Origin: Psychrosphaera sp. B3R10
GTDB taxonomy: Bacteria; Pseudomonadota; Gammaproteobacteria; Enterobacterales; Alteromonadaceae
Direction of reading: 5' to 3'
DNA: 64,000 bases
Assembly: GCF_018861025.1 (NCBI RefSeq)
Contig: NZ_JAHKQH010000026.1
Coordinates: 294,392-358,391, forward strand
How positions within the stretch are numbered: the first letter of the stretch is position 1; each line of letters starts with the position of its first letter. This document shows positions 9,758-18,352 of this stretch, in pieces. Below the pieces are notes generated by a model. The model was not told the DNA's origin and ran no database searches. It saw nothing but the letters and a program-made list of their open reading frames with translations. The position numbers and the translations under genes are program-made.

Positions 9758-10351
9758 ATGAGAAAACTAAAGCTACAAATGCAAATGACCTTAGATGGCT
9801 TTGTTGCCGGCACCAACGGTGAAATGGATTGGATGGTATGGGACTGGGATGACGAGCTAAAACAAGCGGTTGCAGACTTAACAGAGTCGGTAGATACTAT
9901 TTTGCTGGGTAAAAATTTGGCCCAGGGATTTATCCCTCACTGGACTAAAGTGGCGGATGATAAAAACCACCCTGAACATTCCGCAGGTCAAAAGTTTGTG
10001 AATACCCATAAAATTGTTGTGAGTAAAACATTAACGAAGTCTGACTGGCCGAACACTACACTCGCCAATGGCGATTTGGTTCAAGAAATAAACAAATTAA
10101 AACAACAAGAAGGTCAGGATATTATTGTTTATGGCGGCGGAGCGTTTGTAGCGTCATTAATTACCAATGAACTTATCGACGAGTTTAATCTTTTTATTAA
10201 CCCAACAATCAATGGCAAAGGTATTGCCATTTTTAGTGAATGTCAGCAGCCGCAAAAACTCAAACTCGAACACTCAAAAGCATACCCGTGCGGCATTGTC
10301 GCGGTTCGATATACCTTGGACAGATCAGTGCCTGACACAAGTTCAGAATAA
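9758..10351 (+). CDS. RibD C-terminal/DHFR-like family reductase
   Basis: A 197-aa soluble protein of the RibD_C/dihydrofolate-reductase-like fold (YyaP/YwjB-type relatives). Visible family features are the N-terminal MQMTLDGFVAG motif, the WMVWDWDDE region, TILLGKNLAQGF, and the nucleotide-binding segment DIIVYGGGAFVASLI followed by INPTINGKG. Proteins of this group use NADPH, but their substrates are mostly unknown. It is monocistronic: a terminator precedes it at 9383 and another follows at 10477. It has no evident link to the glucan locus. Confidence 0.85.
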   Translation: MRKLKLQMQMTLDGFVAGTNGEMDWMVWDWDDELKQAVADLTESVDTILLGKNLAQGFIPHWTKVADDKNHPEHSAGQKFVNTHKIVVSKTLTKSDWPNTTLANGDLVQEINKLKQQEGQDIIVYGGGAFVASLITNELIDEFNLFINPTINGKGIAIFSECQQPQKLKLEHSKAYPCGIVAVRYTLDRSVPDTSSE

Positions 10352-10476
10352 AGTTAAAGTTAGACCTAGACCAAATTTAAAGCGCCGCACACATAATCGA
10401 GATGTCCGTACACGGGCTTATTTATTGTCTGTTTTAGAAGGCTTTAACAATTAAGTGCTTCAGTGGTATTTCAAAT

Positions 10477-10507
10477 AAAAAACCAACCTAACTCGGTTGG
10501 TTTTTTG
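10477..10507. terminator. Bidirectional terminator between convergent genes
   Basis: AAAAAACCAACC and GGTTGGTTTTTT form a perfect stem around TAACTC. A/T tracts on both sides let it serve the plus-strand reductase gene and the minus-strand oxidoreductase gene that ends at 10585. Confidence 0.9.
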
Positions 10508-10584
10508 GAATCTAAGCACTACCCGTTACCCCCAACTTTCAATTAATGTGATGGAGATACCGCTTGCAAATGGTTAAACAAATA

Positions 10585-13500
10585 TCAAAGGCTCTTTAAA
10601 AATGCCAGCACGGCAGACTTTTCGTCTTCGGATAGTTGCTCATACTGTTCTTTAGAAGCCTCACTTTCACCACCATGCCACAAAATGGCTTCTTCTAATG
10701 TACGAGCTCTGCCATCGTGCAAATAACTGTGTACCGGCGTACAGACTTCATTTCCTTGACCGCCAATAAGATTAACAACTCCGCCGGTGACACAGGCAGA
10801 TAATCCTATTCCCCAAAGTGGGGTTGTACGCCACTCCGCACCAGACGCGAGTCCTTCGCCCAAATTGTCCGCAAGTCCGGGTCCCATATCATGCAACAGC
10901 ATGTCGCTATAAGGGTGGATTGTTTGGCCAGCCAACTCAACCAGTGGGTGATATTCTACAGTGGTGAAAGTCGGAGTATGGCAATCGGCACACCCGATTT
11001 GACTAAACAAAGCCTTACCATTAATTACATTTGTTTGGTCGATATCGCGCTGCGCTCGAACCCCTAATAACGAAATATATTTTACAAGGTTGTCTAGGTG
11101 TTCATCGTCTAAAGTCGCAGAACCTTTATCACATTGATGTTTAGCGTTTTGTTCTGAACCACAGTCGAGCACAGGTAATACCGTGGTTTTTACCCCTATG
11201 TCGGTATTTAGTGCGGCCGCAACTTGATGCTTAACACTCGATGTCGCAGCCTTCCAACCAAATCGACCTAATCGCGTGTCGCCAGTTACCGGATCTATTA
11301 CTTTTTGCGCTCTACCTGATATCCCAAACGGTGCAACTTTGTCGTCAACATCTTCAAGTGCAATGATGGCTTGCTCTCCAATTGCTTCTAATAAACCGAG
11401 TCCAATCAAAGGTGGGGCAATACGAGCAGAAAATTTATCCGGGCGAACGCCAGTAAACTGGTATTGCGGTTGGCGAAGACCGTCTTCTTCTAACCAATTG
11501 GCGATAACCACTTGTCCTTCTGAATCAAAATCGGCCAAAGTATCTGGTTGTAAAACATTGCCTAATGTCGGGTGAGTTTCGCCATCGGCAGTCGCCACTT
11601 TAAAAACCCACTTCGTCAACGACTCGCCAATTTCAGCTGGTGCTGCACGGCCATTTCGTTCATGACAGCTTGCGCAACTATGATTCACCATCCTTGTATT
11701 TGATAAGTCTTTAAGCGCATTGAACGTGCCATTGGCAGGGTCTTCATCATGAGAACCGTCAACAAATGAGGTGTGGTGCACTCGACGCCCTAAGACAAAT
11801 GGTTGGCCATTAACCGATGACAAATTTGTTGCCATCTGCATATAGTGATCGTTCGGTTCATTGGTATATTGATACGGCAACGTGGTTTTGCCCCCCAACC
11901 AAGCTGCCTGGTCGATTGGATGGGAATTTTCGCGCTCAGAGCTTTTATCATCAAAGTCCCCGACCGTTTTCCACGGCACCATGCCGCCCGTTCCAACTTG
12001 ATATAAATAGGTCGTGCCATAATAGTTTGTTCGTCCTTCAGGTACGCCATCTAAAAACTGACTCACCTCAATCTCCATATATTGGCCAACGGCTAATGAC
12101 TCACGACTACCATGTAAATTACGATATTCATTAATTTCTAAAGAATATTTATATTGGTCGCCCTCATCACTTATTTTTTCCATTTCGTTGTCATAAGTGC
12201 CTTTACCATGTTCAACAACATCTGGTTCATAATTGCCATGATATTGCGCAACGGTATTCATACCCGAGTACCAAGCGCGAAATTCGAGTGCCTGTAACTT
12301 CCACTCTGATACCCATTCCACTAAGATTTTATTACCGCCTGAGGCAACATTATCGGTAAATTTAAATCGTGCAGTACGGTGTGTCCAATAATGCGATAAA
12401 TAGTGGTCGTATTGCTGGAACTGATCTTCTTTGGCGTGTCTGTCACGTCCACGGTCTGCTAATTTAGTAATAACTTTGTCTTCAAAAACGTAATGGATTG
12501 CGGGTTCTTGCACTGTTCCCACATTGTATAACGCTGTTAGGTCGCCCACTTGCCCGACGGAAACACTATGCCAGCCTGGGACATCGTCTCCTTTCTTATC
12601 TGATTCAGCTTGGTCGCCAATGTAAAAATACAAAGGTTTGCCTTCAAATGTCACTTGCTGTGTTGCGTCGTTACGTGTGATCAATCCTAGTCCAGCTACC
12701 CCATTTGCTGCATTATCTTCAGCCAATAATGGCGGCCAATTAACCGCACATTGGTCGTTACACTGACTTGTTGATTGACCAATGTCTGCATCAAACACAT
12801 AAAGAGTGTAATTCGGTTTACTTGAGTCCTGACCACCCACTAACAATAAACTGGCTTCAGCGACTTCGAGTAATGGTGAAACTAGCTCGCACCCGTGGTA
12901 GTCCACTTGGGTATCGGCTTCTGTGTCAGCACACTGGTCATAATTATCAAATATGCCATCGGCATCACTATCAGGACACCCATCTTTATTGACACTCATA
13001 TTCGCTGGAGTTGTCGGACATAGGTCGCCACTGTCTTTAATGCCATCGGCATCGGTATCAATAATCGAGTCCACTTTTAGCCAATTAAGGTTGAAATTTG
13101 CCCCCGTCACCGTTAATACAAGACTAAATTCACCGCCTTCTGCAATTTGAAACCCACCAACAATATGATCTTCAAATGTTTGCCAACCGCCGGTTGGGCT
13201 AACTTGGTCAGTCCCTATAAGTTGATTATTGATAGTGACGGAAAAGGCACCACCACCGACTTCTGATGCCACTCGGCTTTGCAGTTCATAATCGCCCTTT
13301 GGTAATGAAATGGAATACGACAACGTTTCGCCAACTTGGGTCCAGCCAATGTTGTAACCCCCTCCGGAATCATTTGTGGCTTCAATATCGACACCGTCTG
13401 TATTTAAAGCACCGCCTTCATTTATCGAGTCAGAATCGGTAAACGCAACATAATCTTCTGCTTCGATGGTATAAGGTAGCTCAATCTCAATTTGTCCTTC

Positions 13501-13761
13501 CTCATCGCCAGAGTCATCGTCCGTTTTATCGTCATCTTCATTCGTTTCGCCCTCACCGCCGTCGGTTTCGCCTTCATCCGTTTCACCGTCAGTAGAATTG
13601 CCATCATCCGTTGAATTGTCATCCTCGATTGGATTTTCAATATCGGTAGGTTTGTCTGACTCGGTTTCACTGCATCCTGGTAATATTGATAATGTTGAAA
13701 GTAATACAAACCAAACGAGTGCGTTTGCTGAACGATTATTTATTTTTATTATTTTTGACAT
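10585..13761 (-). CDS. Multidomain di-haem oxidoreductase lipoprotein: CBM6-like, TSP3, Lipoprotein_15-like and DHOR (DUF1111) domains
   Basis: Predicted lipoprotein (lipobox LPGC). Numbering here is from an upstream in-frame ATG at 13773; I prefer the ATG at 13761 because GGAT sits 7-8 bases before it. After a Glu/Asp-rich linker come: a CBM6-like domain (about 101-238, opening YTIEAEDYVAF); thrombospondin type-3 calcium repeats (about 240-300, DTDADGIKDSGDLCP); a 'secreted repeat of unknown function' domain (Lipoprotein_15-like, about 305-400, with TLYVFDADIG and CAVNWPPL); and a C-terminal di-haem oxidoreductase of the DHOR/DUF1111 type (about 440-1062). Two haem c motifs are visible, C700-A-S-C703-H704 and C928-A-D-C931-H932. 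The DHOR family is related to MauG and cytochrome c peroxidases and often annotated as thiol oxidoreductase. The CBM6 and position beside GH16 suggest an electron-transfer or peroxide-linked enzyme held on glucan; that is inference. Confidence 0.85.
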   Translation of the reverse strand: MSKIIKINNRSANALVWFVLLSTLSILPGCSETESDKPTDIENPIEDDNSTDDGNSTDGETDEGETDGGEGETNEDDDKTDDDSGDEEGQIEIELPYTIEAEDYVAFTDSDSINEGGALNTDGVDIEATNDSGGGYNIGWTQVGETLSYSISLPKGDYELQSRVASEVGGGAFSVTINNQLIGTDQVSPTGGWQTFEDHIVGGFQIAEGGEFSLVLTVTGANFNLNWLKVDSIIDTDADGIKDSGDLCPTTPANMSVNKDGCPDSDADGIFDNYDQCADTEADTQVDYHGCELVSPLLEVAEASLLLVGGQDSSKPNYTLYVFDADIGQSTSQCNDQCAVNWPPLLAEDNAANGVAGLGLITRNDATQQVTFEGKPLYFYIGDQAESDKKGDDVPGWHSVSVGQVGDLTALYNVGTVQEPAIHYVFEDKVITKLADRGRDRHAKEDQFQQYDHYLSHYWTHRTARFKFTDNVASGGNKILVEWVSEWKLQALEFRAWYSGMNTVAQYHGNYEPDVVEHGKGTYDNEMEKISDEGDQYKYSLEINEYRNLHGSRESLAVGQYMEIEVSQFLDGVPEGRTNYYGTTYLYQVGTGGMVPWKTVGDFDDKSSERENSHPIDQAAWLGGKTTLPYQYTNEPNDHYMQMATNLSSVNGQPFVLGRRVHHTSFVDGSHDEDPANGTFNALKDLSNTRMVNHSCASCHERNGRAAPAEIGESLTKWVFKVATADGETHPTLGNVLQPDTLADFDSEGQVVIANWLEEDGLRQPQYQFTGVRPDKFSARIAPPLIGLGLLEAIGEQAIIALEDVDDKVAPFGISGRAQKVIDPVTGDTRLGRFGWKAATSSVKHQVAAALNTDIGVKTTVLPVLDCGSEQNAKHQCDKGSATLDDEHLDNLVKYISLLGVRAQRDIDQTNVINGKALFSQIGCADCHTPTFTTVEYHPLVELAGQTIHPYSDMLLHDMGPGLADNLGEGLASGAEWRTTPLWGIGLSACVTGGVVNLIGGQGNEVCTPVHSYLHDGRARTLEEAILWHGGESEASKEQYEQLSEDEKSAVLAFLKSL

Positions 13762-13780
13762 GAAAATATCCATTTAAAAA

Positions 13781-13811
13781 AAGCGCATCTACCGGGAAAA
13801 TAGATGCGCTT
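13781..13811 (-). terminator. Intrinsic-terminator hairpin just upstream of the di-haem oxidoreductase start
   Basis: On the minus strand AAGCGCATCTA pairs perfectly (11 bp) with TAGATGCGCTT around a 9-base loop and is followed directly by T5. It ends about 10 bases before the first possible ATG (13773). It therefore sits inside the likely 5' leader, as an attenuator would, or it ends an upstream minus-strand transcript. Confidence 0.75.
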
Positions 13812-13841
13812 AGTTGTGGGAACTCTATTAATGCTCGCAAC

Positions 13842-13901
13842 TGATGTTGAAACTAATGATGTTGAAATCAATGATGTTGAAATCAATGATGTTCAAACCA
13901 A
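13842..13901. repeat. Four tandem copies of a 15-bp repeat
   Basis: Four consecutive 15-mers of the form TGATGTTGAAATCAA, the two inner copies identical and the outer ones with two or three changes. They lie about 30 bp upstream (on the minus strand) of the leader terminator at 13781-13811. Confidence 0.9.
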
Positions 13902-14100
13902 CATTGTGATGCGATTACATGTTTCTACAGTACTGCTTGAATTTTCATCGACAAGTGAAAAGCGATGAAAAGGGCATAGGGCTACGACCAAGTGGTCTCG
14001 CAAAAGAACAGCCACCGTCTGCCACTTCACCATGGAAAAACAACTGTTCCAGTATGAAGCACACACAAATTCCACATCAACTTGCCATGAGTCCGCTTTA
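13902..14100. other. Structured intergenic segment, possible leader or non-coding RNA
   Basis: Several strong inverted repeats occur close together: TTTTCATCG with CGATGAAAA (about 13931-13961), GACCA with TGGTC (13988-13999) and GGAA with TTCC around 14035-14053. Short open frames exist on both strands (60 codons each) but lack convincing ribosome sites or known domains. I did not recognise a known riboswitch class. It could be the 5' leader of the oxidoreductase gene on the minus strand or an independent small RNA. Confidence 0.35.
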
Positions 14101-14143
14101 ACTTATTTGGCTAGTACAATTATCGGTTCAACCTAATATTATT

Positions 14144-14207
14144 TATTCCGATGCATCCGGCCGTATAGAAATCAGTTAAAGATCATCACTGACGGCATAT
14201 CGGAATA
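14144..14207. other. Long inverted repeat upstream of GH3
   Basis: TATTCCGAT (14144-14152) is the reverse complement of ATCGGAATA (14199-14207). A nested pair CAGT/ACTG and further GC pairing inside would extend the hairpin. It lies about 205 bp upstream of the GH3 start and could be an operator, an mRNA leader element or a small relic element. Confidence 0.45.
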
Positions 14208-14412
14208 TTGAATTCTCAGTGGCTTACTGTTTGTTGTTATAACTATTTAATTTCGATTAATTTCAATAACCATGCAATTTTTGCAGTTATTCTTTTGTAA
14301 TTAAATAGTAAGTACAGTGAGTCAAACCAATTGCCTCACTAATATTAATGCCTCGTTCAGGGCTTTATTAATGTTTTGGTTCATTATTTTCATTGTGGCG
14401 GAGTAAGTGTAA

Positions 14413-16257
14413 ATGCCTTCAACATTTTTAAACGACAATATCCTTCAACGTGCAAATTCGTTGCTGGCTAGTATGTCTCTTGCCCAGAAAATAGGTCAAA
14501 TGACCCAAGTTGAACGAAGTACCTGTGGTGTTGATGATGTCAAAAAATACCATATTGGATCAGTTTTAAGTGCTGCGGGTTCTTACCCCGGTGACAATTC
14601 CCAACAAGCCTGGCTCGATATGGTAGACGAATATTGGCGCGCCTCTATTTCGCAGCAGCCAAATAACTCGGGGATCCCGATTTTATACGGTGTTGACGCA
14701 ATCCATGGCCACGGAAACTTTAAAGGCGCTACCATTTTTCCACATCAAATCGGCCTTGGTGCAACACAATCGCCAGAACTTATCGCTCAAATTTGCCGCG
14801 CAACCGCGTTAGAACTTAAAGCAACAGGTGTAAATTGGGTGTTTGGCCCTAATCTCGCTGTAGCAAAAGATACGCGCTGGGGCCGCACTTACGAAAGTTT
14901 TTCAGACCAAACACAATACGTAACAAGTCTAACCGAGTCCTTGGTGATTGGTTATCAAACACAAAACATCGACCAACCTGAAGCTGTAATTGCCTGTGCA
15001 AAACACTTTGTCGGTGATGGTGGTACTATGTTTGGGGTTGACCAAGGTGACACTCGGTTAACCGAATATGAATTACATGAGCAACACATTGCGCCTTATT
15101 ATGCCGCTGTGGACGCCAACGTTTTAACGATTATGGCGTCGTTTAGCAGTTGGAATGGCGTGAAGTGCCACGCAAATCACGAATTACTAACGCGTTTATT
15201 AAAGCTTAAAATGGGCTTTGATGGTTTTATTTTATCCGATATGGAGGGCATCGACTTTTTAAGTGAAGACTTTTATCAAGCCGTTGCACAGGGCGTGAAC
15301 TCTGGCATAGATATGTTTATGATGCCTCAAAACTGGTTACTGTTTATTGAATATATGCACCACCACATTGAGTTTGGCTCCATTTCAATGACTCGAATAG
15401 ACGATGCTGTACGGCGCATTCTTTCGGTTAAAATTGCAGCGGGTCTATTTGACGCGCCAATGCCGTCAGAGAATCGTTTGGTAAAACAAAATGTTATAGG
15501 TTGCAAACAGCACCGGGACTTAGCAAGACGTGCCGTACAACAATCTCTGATAAAAATAAAAGGGGAAGACGATGTTCTGCCCATCAACCCTGCATCACGT
15601 ATTTTAGTAGCCGGCAAAAATGCGCATAACATTGGACATCAATGTGGCGGATTTACCATAAACTGGCAAGGGTTTAGCGGAAACAAAGAGTTAGACAATG
15701 CCACCAGTATTTGGCAAGGGATCCAAGCGATTTCACCAAATGCGCAGATCACCTTTGAGCCCCTTGCCGACGCTGCCGATCCGTTAGAACACGACTTAGC
15801 CATTGTGGTTATTGGCGAAAAACCCTACGCCGAAGGACTTGGCGACATTAGAGACGAGCAGCATGCTGTTGGTGATTATGTATCTAATATTGAGGGTAAA
15901 TTTAACGTCATAAAACCTTATGGCGAAACGATCACATTGGCCGAACTGCACCCTGAAGATATTGCTGTTATCAAAGCAATAAAAGCCAAAGGGATCCCGG
16001 TTATTACCATCTTAATTTCGGGACGCCCTCTCAATGTGGATCAAGAACTCGCATTATCAGACGGCTTTATCGTTGGGTGGCTGCCGGGTTCAGAGGGCCA
16101 AGGGGTCGCAGATGTCATCTTTGGTAAAGTGCCATTTAGCGGCGTGCTTAATTTTAGCTGGCCGACTCAACTCAATGATAGCTGGCCCTGTCCCGAGCTA
16201 CATATCAGTGCCGCCACGAACGCCAGTGGTACAAGCGAACAACAATTGCGAGTTTAG
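14413..16257 (+). CDS. Glycoside hydrolase family 3 beta-glucosidase, cytoplasmic
   Basis: A 614-aa GH3 enzyme that would release glucose from imported beta-glucan oligosaccharides. The start is supported by GGCGGAG a few bases upstream. There is no signal peptide, so it acts in the cytoplasm after uptake. The N-terminal barrel shows IPILYGVDAIHGHG (about 88-101), TRWGRTYESFSD and AKHFVGDGGT (K197-H198). The nucleophile motif is GFILSDMEG with D276 as predicted nucleophile; this site is often SDW, so the Met is a variant. The C-terminal sandwich domain is present (LVAGKNAHNIGHQCGGFTI, VIGEKPYAEG, SGRPLNVDQE, GVLNFSWP). It lies in the GH16/TonB receptor locus and completes an endo-cleavage, uptake and glucosidase pathway. 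Confidence 0.93.
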   Translation: MPSTFLNDNILQRANSLLASMSLAQKIGQMTQVERSTCGVDDVKKYHIGSVLSAAGSYPGDNSQQAWLDMVDEYWRASISQQPNNSGIPILYGVDAIHGHGNFKGATIFPHQIGLGATQSPELIAQICRATALELKATGVNWVFGPNLAVAKDTRWGRTYESFSDQTQYVTSLTESLVIGYQTQNIDQPEAVIACAKHFVGDGGTMFGVDQGDTRLTEYELHEQHIAPYYAAVDANVLTIMASFSSWNGVKCHANHELLTRLLKLKMGFDGFILSDMEGIDFLSEDFYQAVAQGVNSGIDMFMMPQNWLLFIEYMHHHIEFGSISMTRIDDAVRRILSVKIAAGLFDAPMPSENRLVKQNVIGCKQHRDLARRAVQQSLIKIKGEDDVLPINPASRILVAGKNAHNIGHQCGGFTINWQGFSGNKELDNATSIWQGIQAISPNAQITFEPLADAADPLEHDLAIVVIGEKPYAEGLGDIRDEQHAVGDYVSNIEGKFNVIKPYGETITLAELHPEDIAVIKAIKAKGIPVITILISGRPLNVDQELALSDGFIVGWLPGSEGQGVADVIFGKVPFSGVLNFSWPTQLNDSWPCPELHISAATNASGTSEQQLRV

Positions 16258-16275
16258 TCGTTCGTAATATTAAAA

Positions 16276-16794
16276 CTAAGGGGCCACTGGCAATTTGGTC
16301 GCAAACTTGAGTCTTATTATCGTAATTAAATTAGTGATCAGAACCATAGACTCCAACATAACACCGCCAATACTGCCTACGATAACATTATTGACAATCC
16401 AGCATACAGCGCCTGTCATAAAGGCCAAACGCATTTTTATTCCCTGCAAAAAGAAGATAGCAAACGTACCACAACAAGCCGCAATTATTGGCAAAACATC
16501 CACTGCGCTTTCAACCATTGGCACACCCCACAGAATATTTAGCGCTAGAAAAATCCACCCCAAATATTTGCCATGAAACTTAATGGAAATAACCGTTCGA
16601 ATAAAACTGATGCCATTAGCAATAGCGCCGTTTGTCGAGCCTAATAAATAAAAATGTAAGGTCTGACACAAAAACAAACAGCCCAAACTGAACTTTAATT
16701 TTTGGTCGTTTTTTTGCGAGAAAGTATAGGTCCCAATGACAAAGCTCAATAAGCCGAAGAGCTGAGCGATATCAATAATATCTGCACCAAACAT
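16276..16794 (-). CDS. YgjV-family inner-membrane protein
   Basis: A 172-aa integral membrane protein with five or six hydrophobic segments, matching the pattern of the Imp-YgjV family (PF10688): the N-terminal QLFGLLSFVIGTYTF, then KLKFSLGCLFLCQTLHFYLLGS and a late GAVCWIVNNVIVGSIGG segment. The biochemical role of the family is unknown to me. It is convergent with GH3 (18-bp gap) and stands alone, with no sign that it belongs to the glucan pathway. Confidence 0.8.
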   Translation of the reverse strand: MFGADIIDIAQLFGLLSFVIGTYTFSQKNDQKLKFSLGCLFLCQTLHFYLLGSTNGAIANGISFIRTVISIKFHGKYLGWIFLALNILWGVPMVESAVDVLPIIAACCGTFAIFFLQGIKMRLAFMTGAVCWIVNNVIVGSIGGVMLESMVLITNLITIIRLKFATKLPVAP

Positions 16795-16910
16795 GTGGGA
16801 TCCAACAAAGAATAGAAAGGCGTAATGGTAACGTAAGAGGAATATAAGGTCACCCGCTGTTCAGGCATATGCTATGGCATAACGAACAACGACGTGACCC
16901 TTAAAGGAGA

Positions 16911-18098
16911 CTAGCCAAATATAGCGCGGAAAAGTTTAATAGCTTGGTCTACAGACTTTCCGTTTTTCACTTCATGAACTAACGAATCTCGTTTGCCGTG
17001 AAGGTACTCAGGAATGTCGTCTTCAGCCAAACGTCTGTCAACTAATGACTCAGCACTTTCTTTACTGCGACGACGAGGTGCGCCCCCGGCAGCCACTTTA
17101 CTCATGCGAGCTTCAATTTTAAGTTTTAACTTAACGTAGTTTGATTGCTCTGCGATATTATCGTCAGCAAACAAATACATATCTGTTAATACAGCACGAG
17201 CGTTCCAAATTTGTTTTTCAAGTTCATCTTCTGGCTCTGCTTGACGCCACCATGAAGCATTGTGAACCGTCTCTACAAGATCTTGCCAGTAGCCATCAAA
17301 GTCAAAACCATTAAATTTAGAAACAGCCAAACCTTGGCAATATACGTCAATCTTAGGTGCGGTTAACACAACAAATTGATCTGGACGACGCATACCTAGC
17401 AAACGAGTTGCTGGAACCAATGGCGCTTTTTCGCCATTGGCTTTATCTTCAGTGTACGAATGAAAAATTGCACTGTAGCTTGCCACAAACTTGTCGAAAT
17501 CAGCTTTTGTTACAGGTCCTTCAAGTGGAATAAATTCCAATGCTTGATCAAATTTTTCAGTTTGCTCACTTAACAACAACTGGAATGTTTTAGCGCCTTT
17601 AGTCGCGCCAAACCATTCAACGTCAAATTGATAAACGCTAGGATCGTGATCCTGTGTATGTTTACCAAGAATGGTTAATAAGTCTAAGCTAGTTAATTCA
17701 CCAAGGGGCTTTCCAGCCAATGGTTTTACAAAATCAAGTAAACGCAGTTTTTCGGCTAATACGTCTGCATTTTGCTTTTTAATAAATTCAGCAAATACAG
17801 GCCATGACGCGATTCGTAACATCTTGATGCGACCGATGCTAATGCCTTTAATTAACAAGTCCTGCATTTTTTTAAGAGGAACGAGTTGTGCAGGCTCCAT
17901 CAAATCGTAGTTGATGCCATCACGACATAAACGATACAATTCTTCGCACCACGCCAAAAAATTTTCAGGTCGATCTTCAACTTTAACTGCCATTAGGTTG
18001 AGGCTAAGCTCAGCGGCATATTTTAATATGTTTTGATATAGAGTGTTTTCGGCTTCCGAAAGACCCATTTGGACTGGAGATGAGAGCAATTTTCGCAT
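16911..18098 (-). CDS. Conserved-looking hypothetical protein, 395 aa
   Basis: Soluble, no signal peptide, no membrane segment and no domain that I recognise. Visible traits are an alpha-helical, charged composition, a central LLGMRRPDQFVVLTAPK segment, a basic patch GGAPRRRSKESAESLVDRR near residue 345, and a short C-terminal helix (SVDQAIKLFRAIFG). The basic, Ala/Gly-containing linker before the last 50 residues could contact nucleic acid, but that is only a guess. It is monocistronic. Codon usage looks like that of the core genes here, so I regard it as a real lineage-conserved gene. Confidence 0.7.
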   Translation of the reverse strand: MRKLLSSPVQMGLSEAENTLYQNILKYAAELSLNLMAVKVEDRPENFLAWCEELYRLCRDGINYDLMEPAQLVPLKKMQDLLIKGISIGRIKMLRIASWPVFAEFIKKQNADVLAEKLRLLDFVKPLAGKPLGELTSLDLLTILGKHTQDHDPSVYQFDVEWFGATKGAKTFQLLLSEQTEKFDQALEFIPLEGPVTKADFDKFVASYSAIFHSYTEDKANGEKAPLVPATRLLGMRRPDQFVVLTAPKIDVYCQGLAVSKFNGFDFDGYWQDLVETVHNASWWRQAEPEDELEKQIWNARAVLTDMYLFADDNIAEQSNYVKLKLKIEARMSKVAAGGAPRRRSKESAESLVDRRLAEDDIPEYLHGKRDSLVHEVKNGKSVDQAIKLFRAIFG

Positions 18099-18352
18099 TA
18101 AATACTTCGCGCCTATGTAACGATAATTTGAACAAATGACCCAGTATCATACGCAAAAACCGACTAATTTGACAGTGATAAAAATGAACCTACCAACGGG
18201 CCCATGTTTCTATTACTGCGAAAACGATGAAATAGAATGGTAATTTTCAATATTTAGCAGCTAATTTACGTCAAATAACGTCACTTGTTATACGGCCCCT
18301 TCATCTTTACGTGAACGTTAACGACAATCAAAGACTGCCGATAACGTTAATT

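Noticed and set aside
13781-14100. Possible cobalamin or c-di-GMP riboswitch
   Set aside because: I looked for the B12-box and the GEMM core on both strands and found only isolated look-alikes, not the ordered set of conserved elements.
13893-14101. Two overlapping 60-codon frames, one on each strand, upstream of the oxidoreductase
   Set aside because: No convincing ribosome site, no known domain, and the sequence is full of inverted repeats; a structured RNA or relic explains the frames better.
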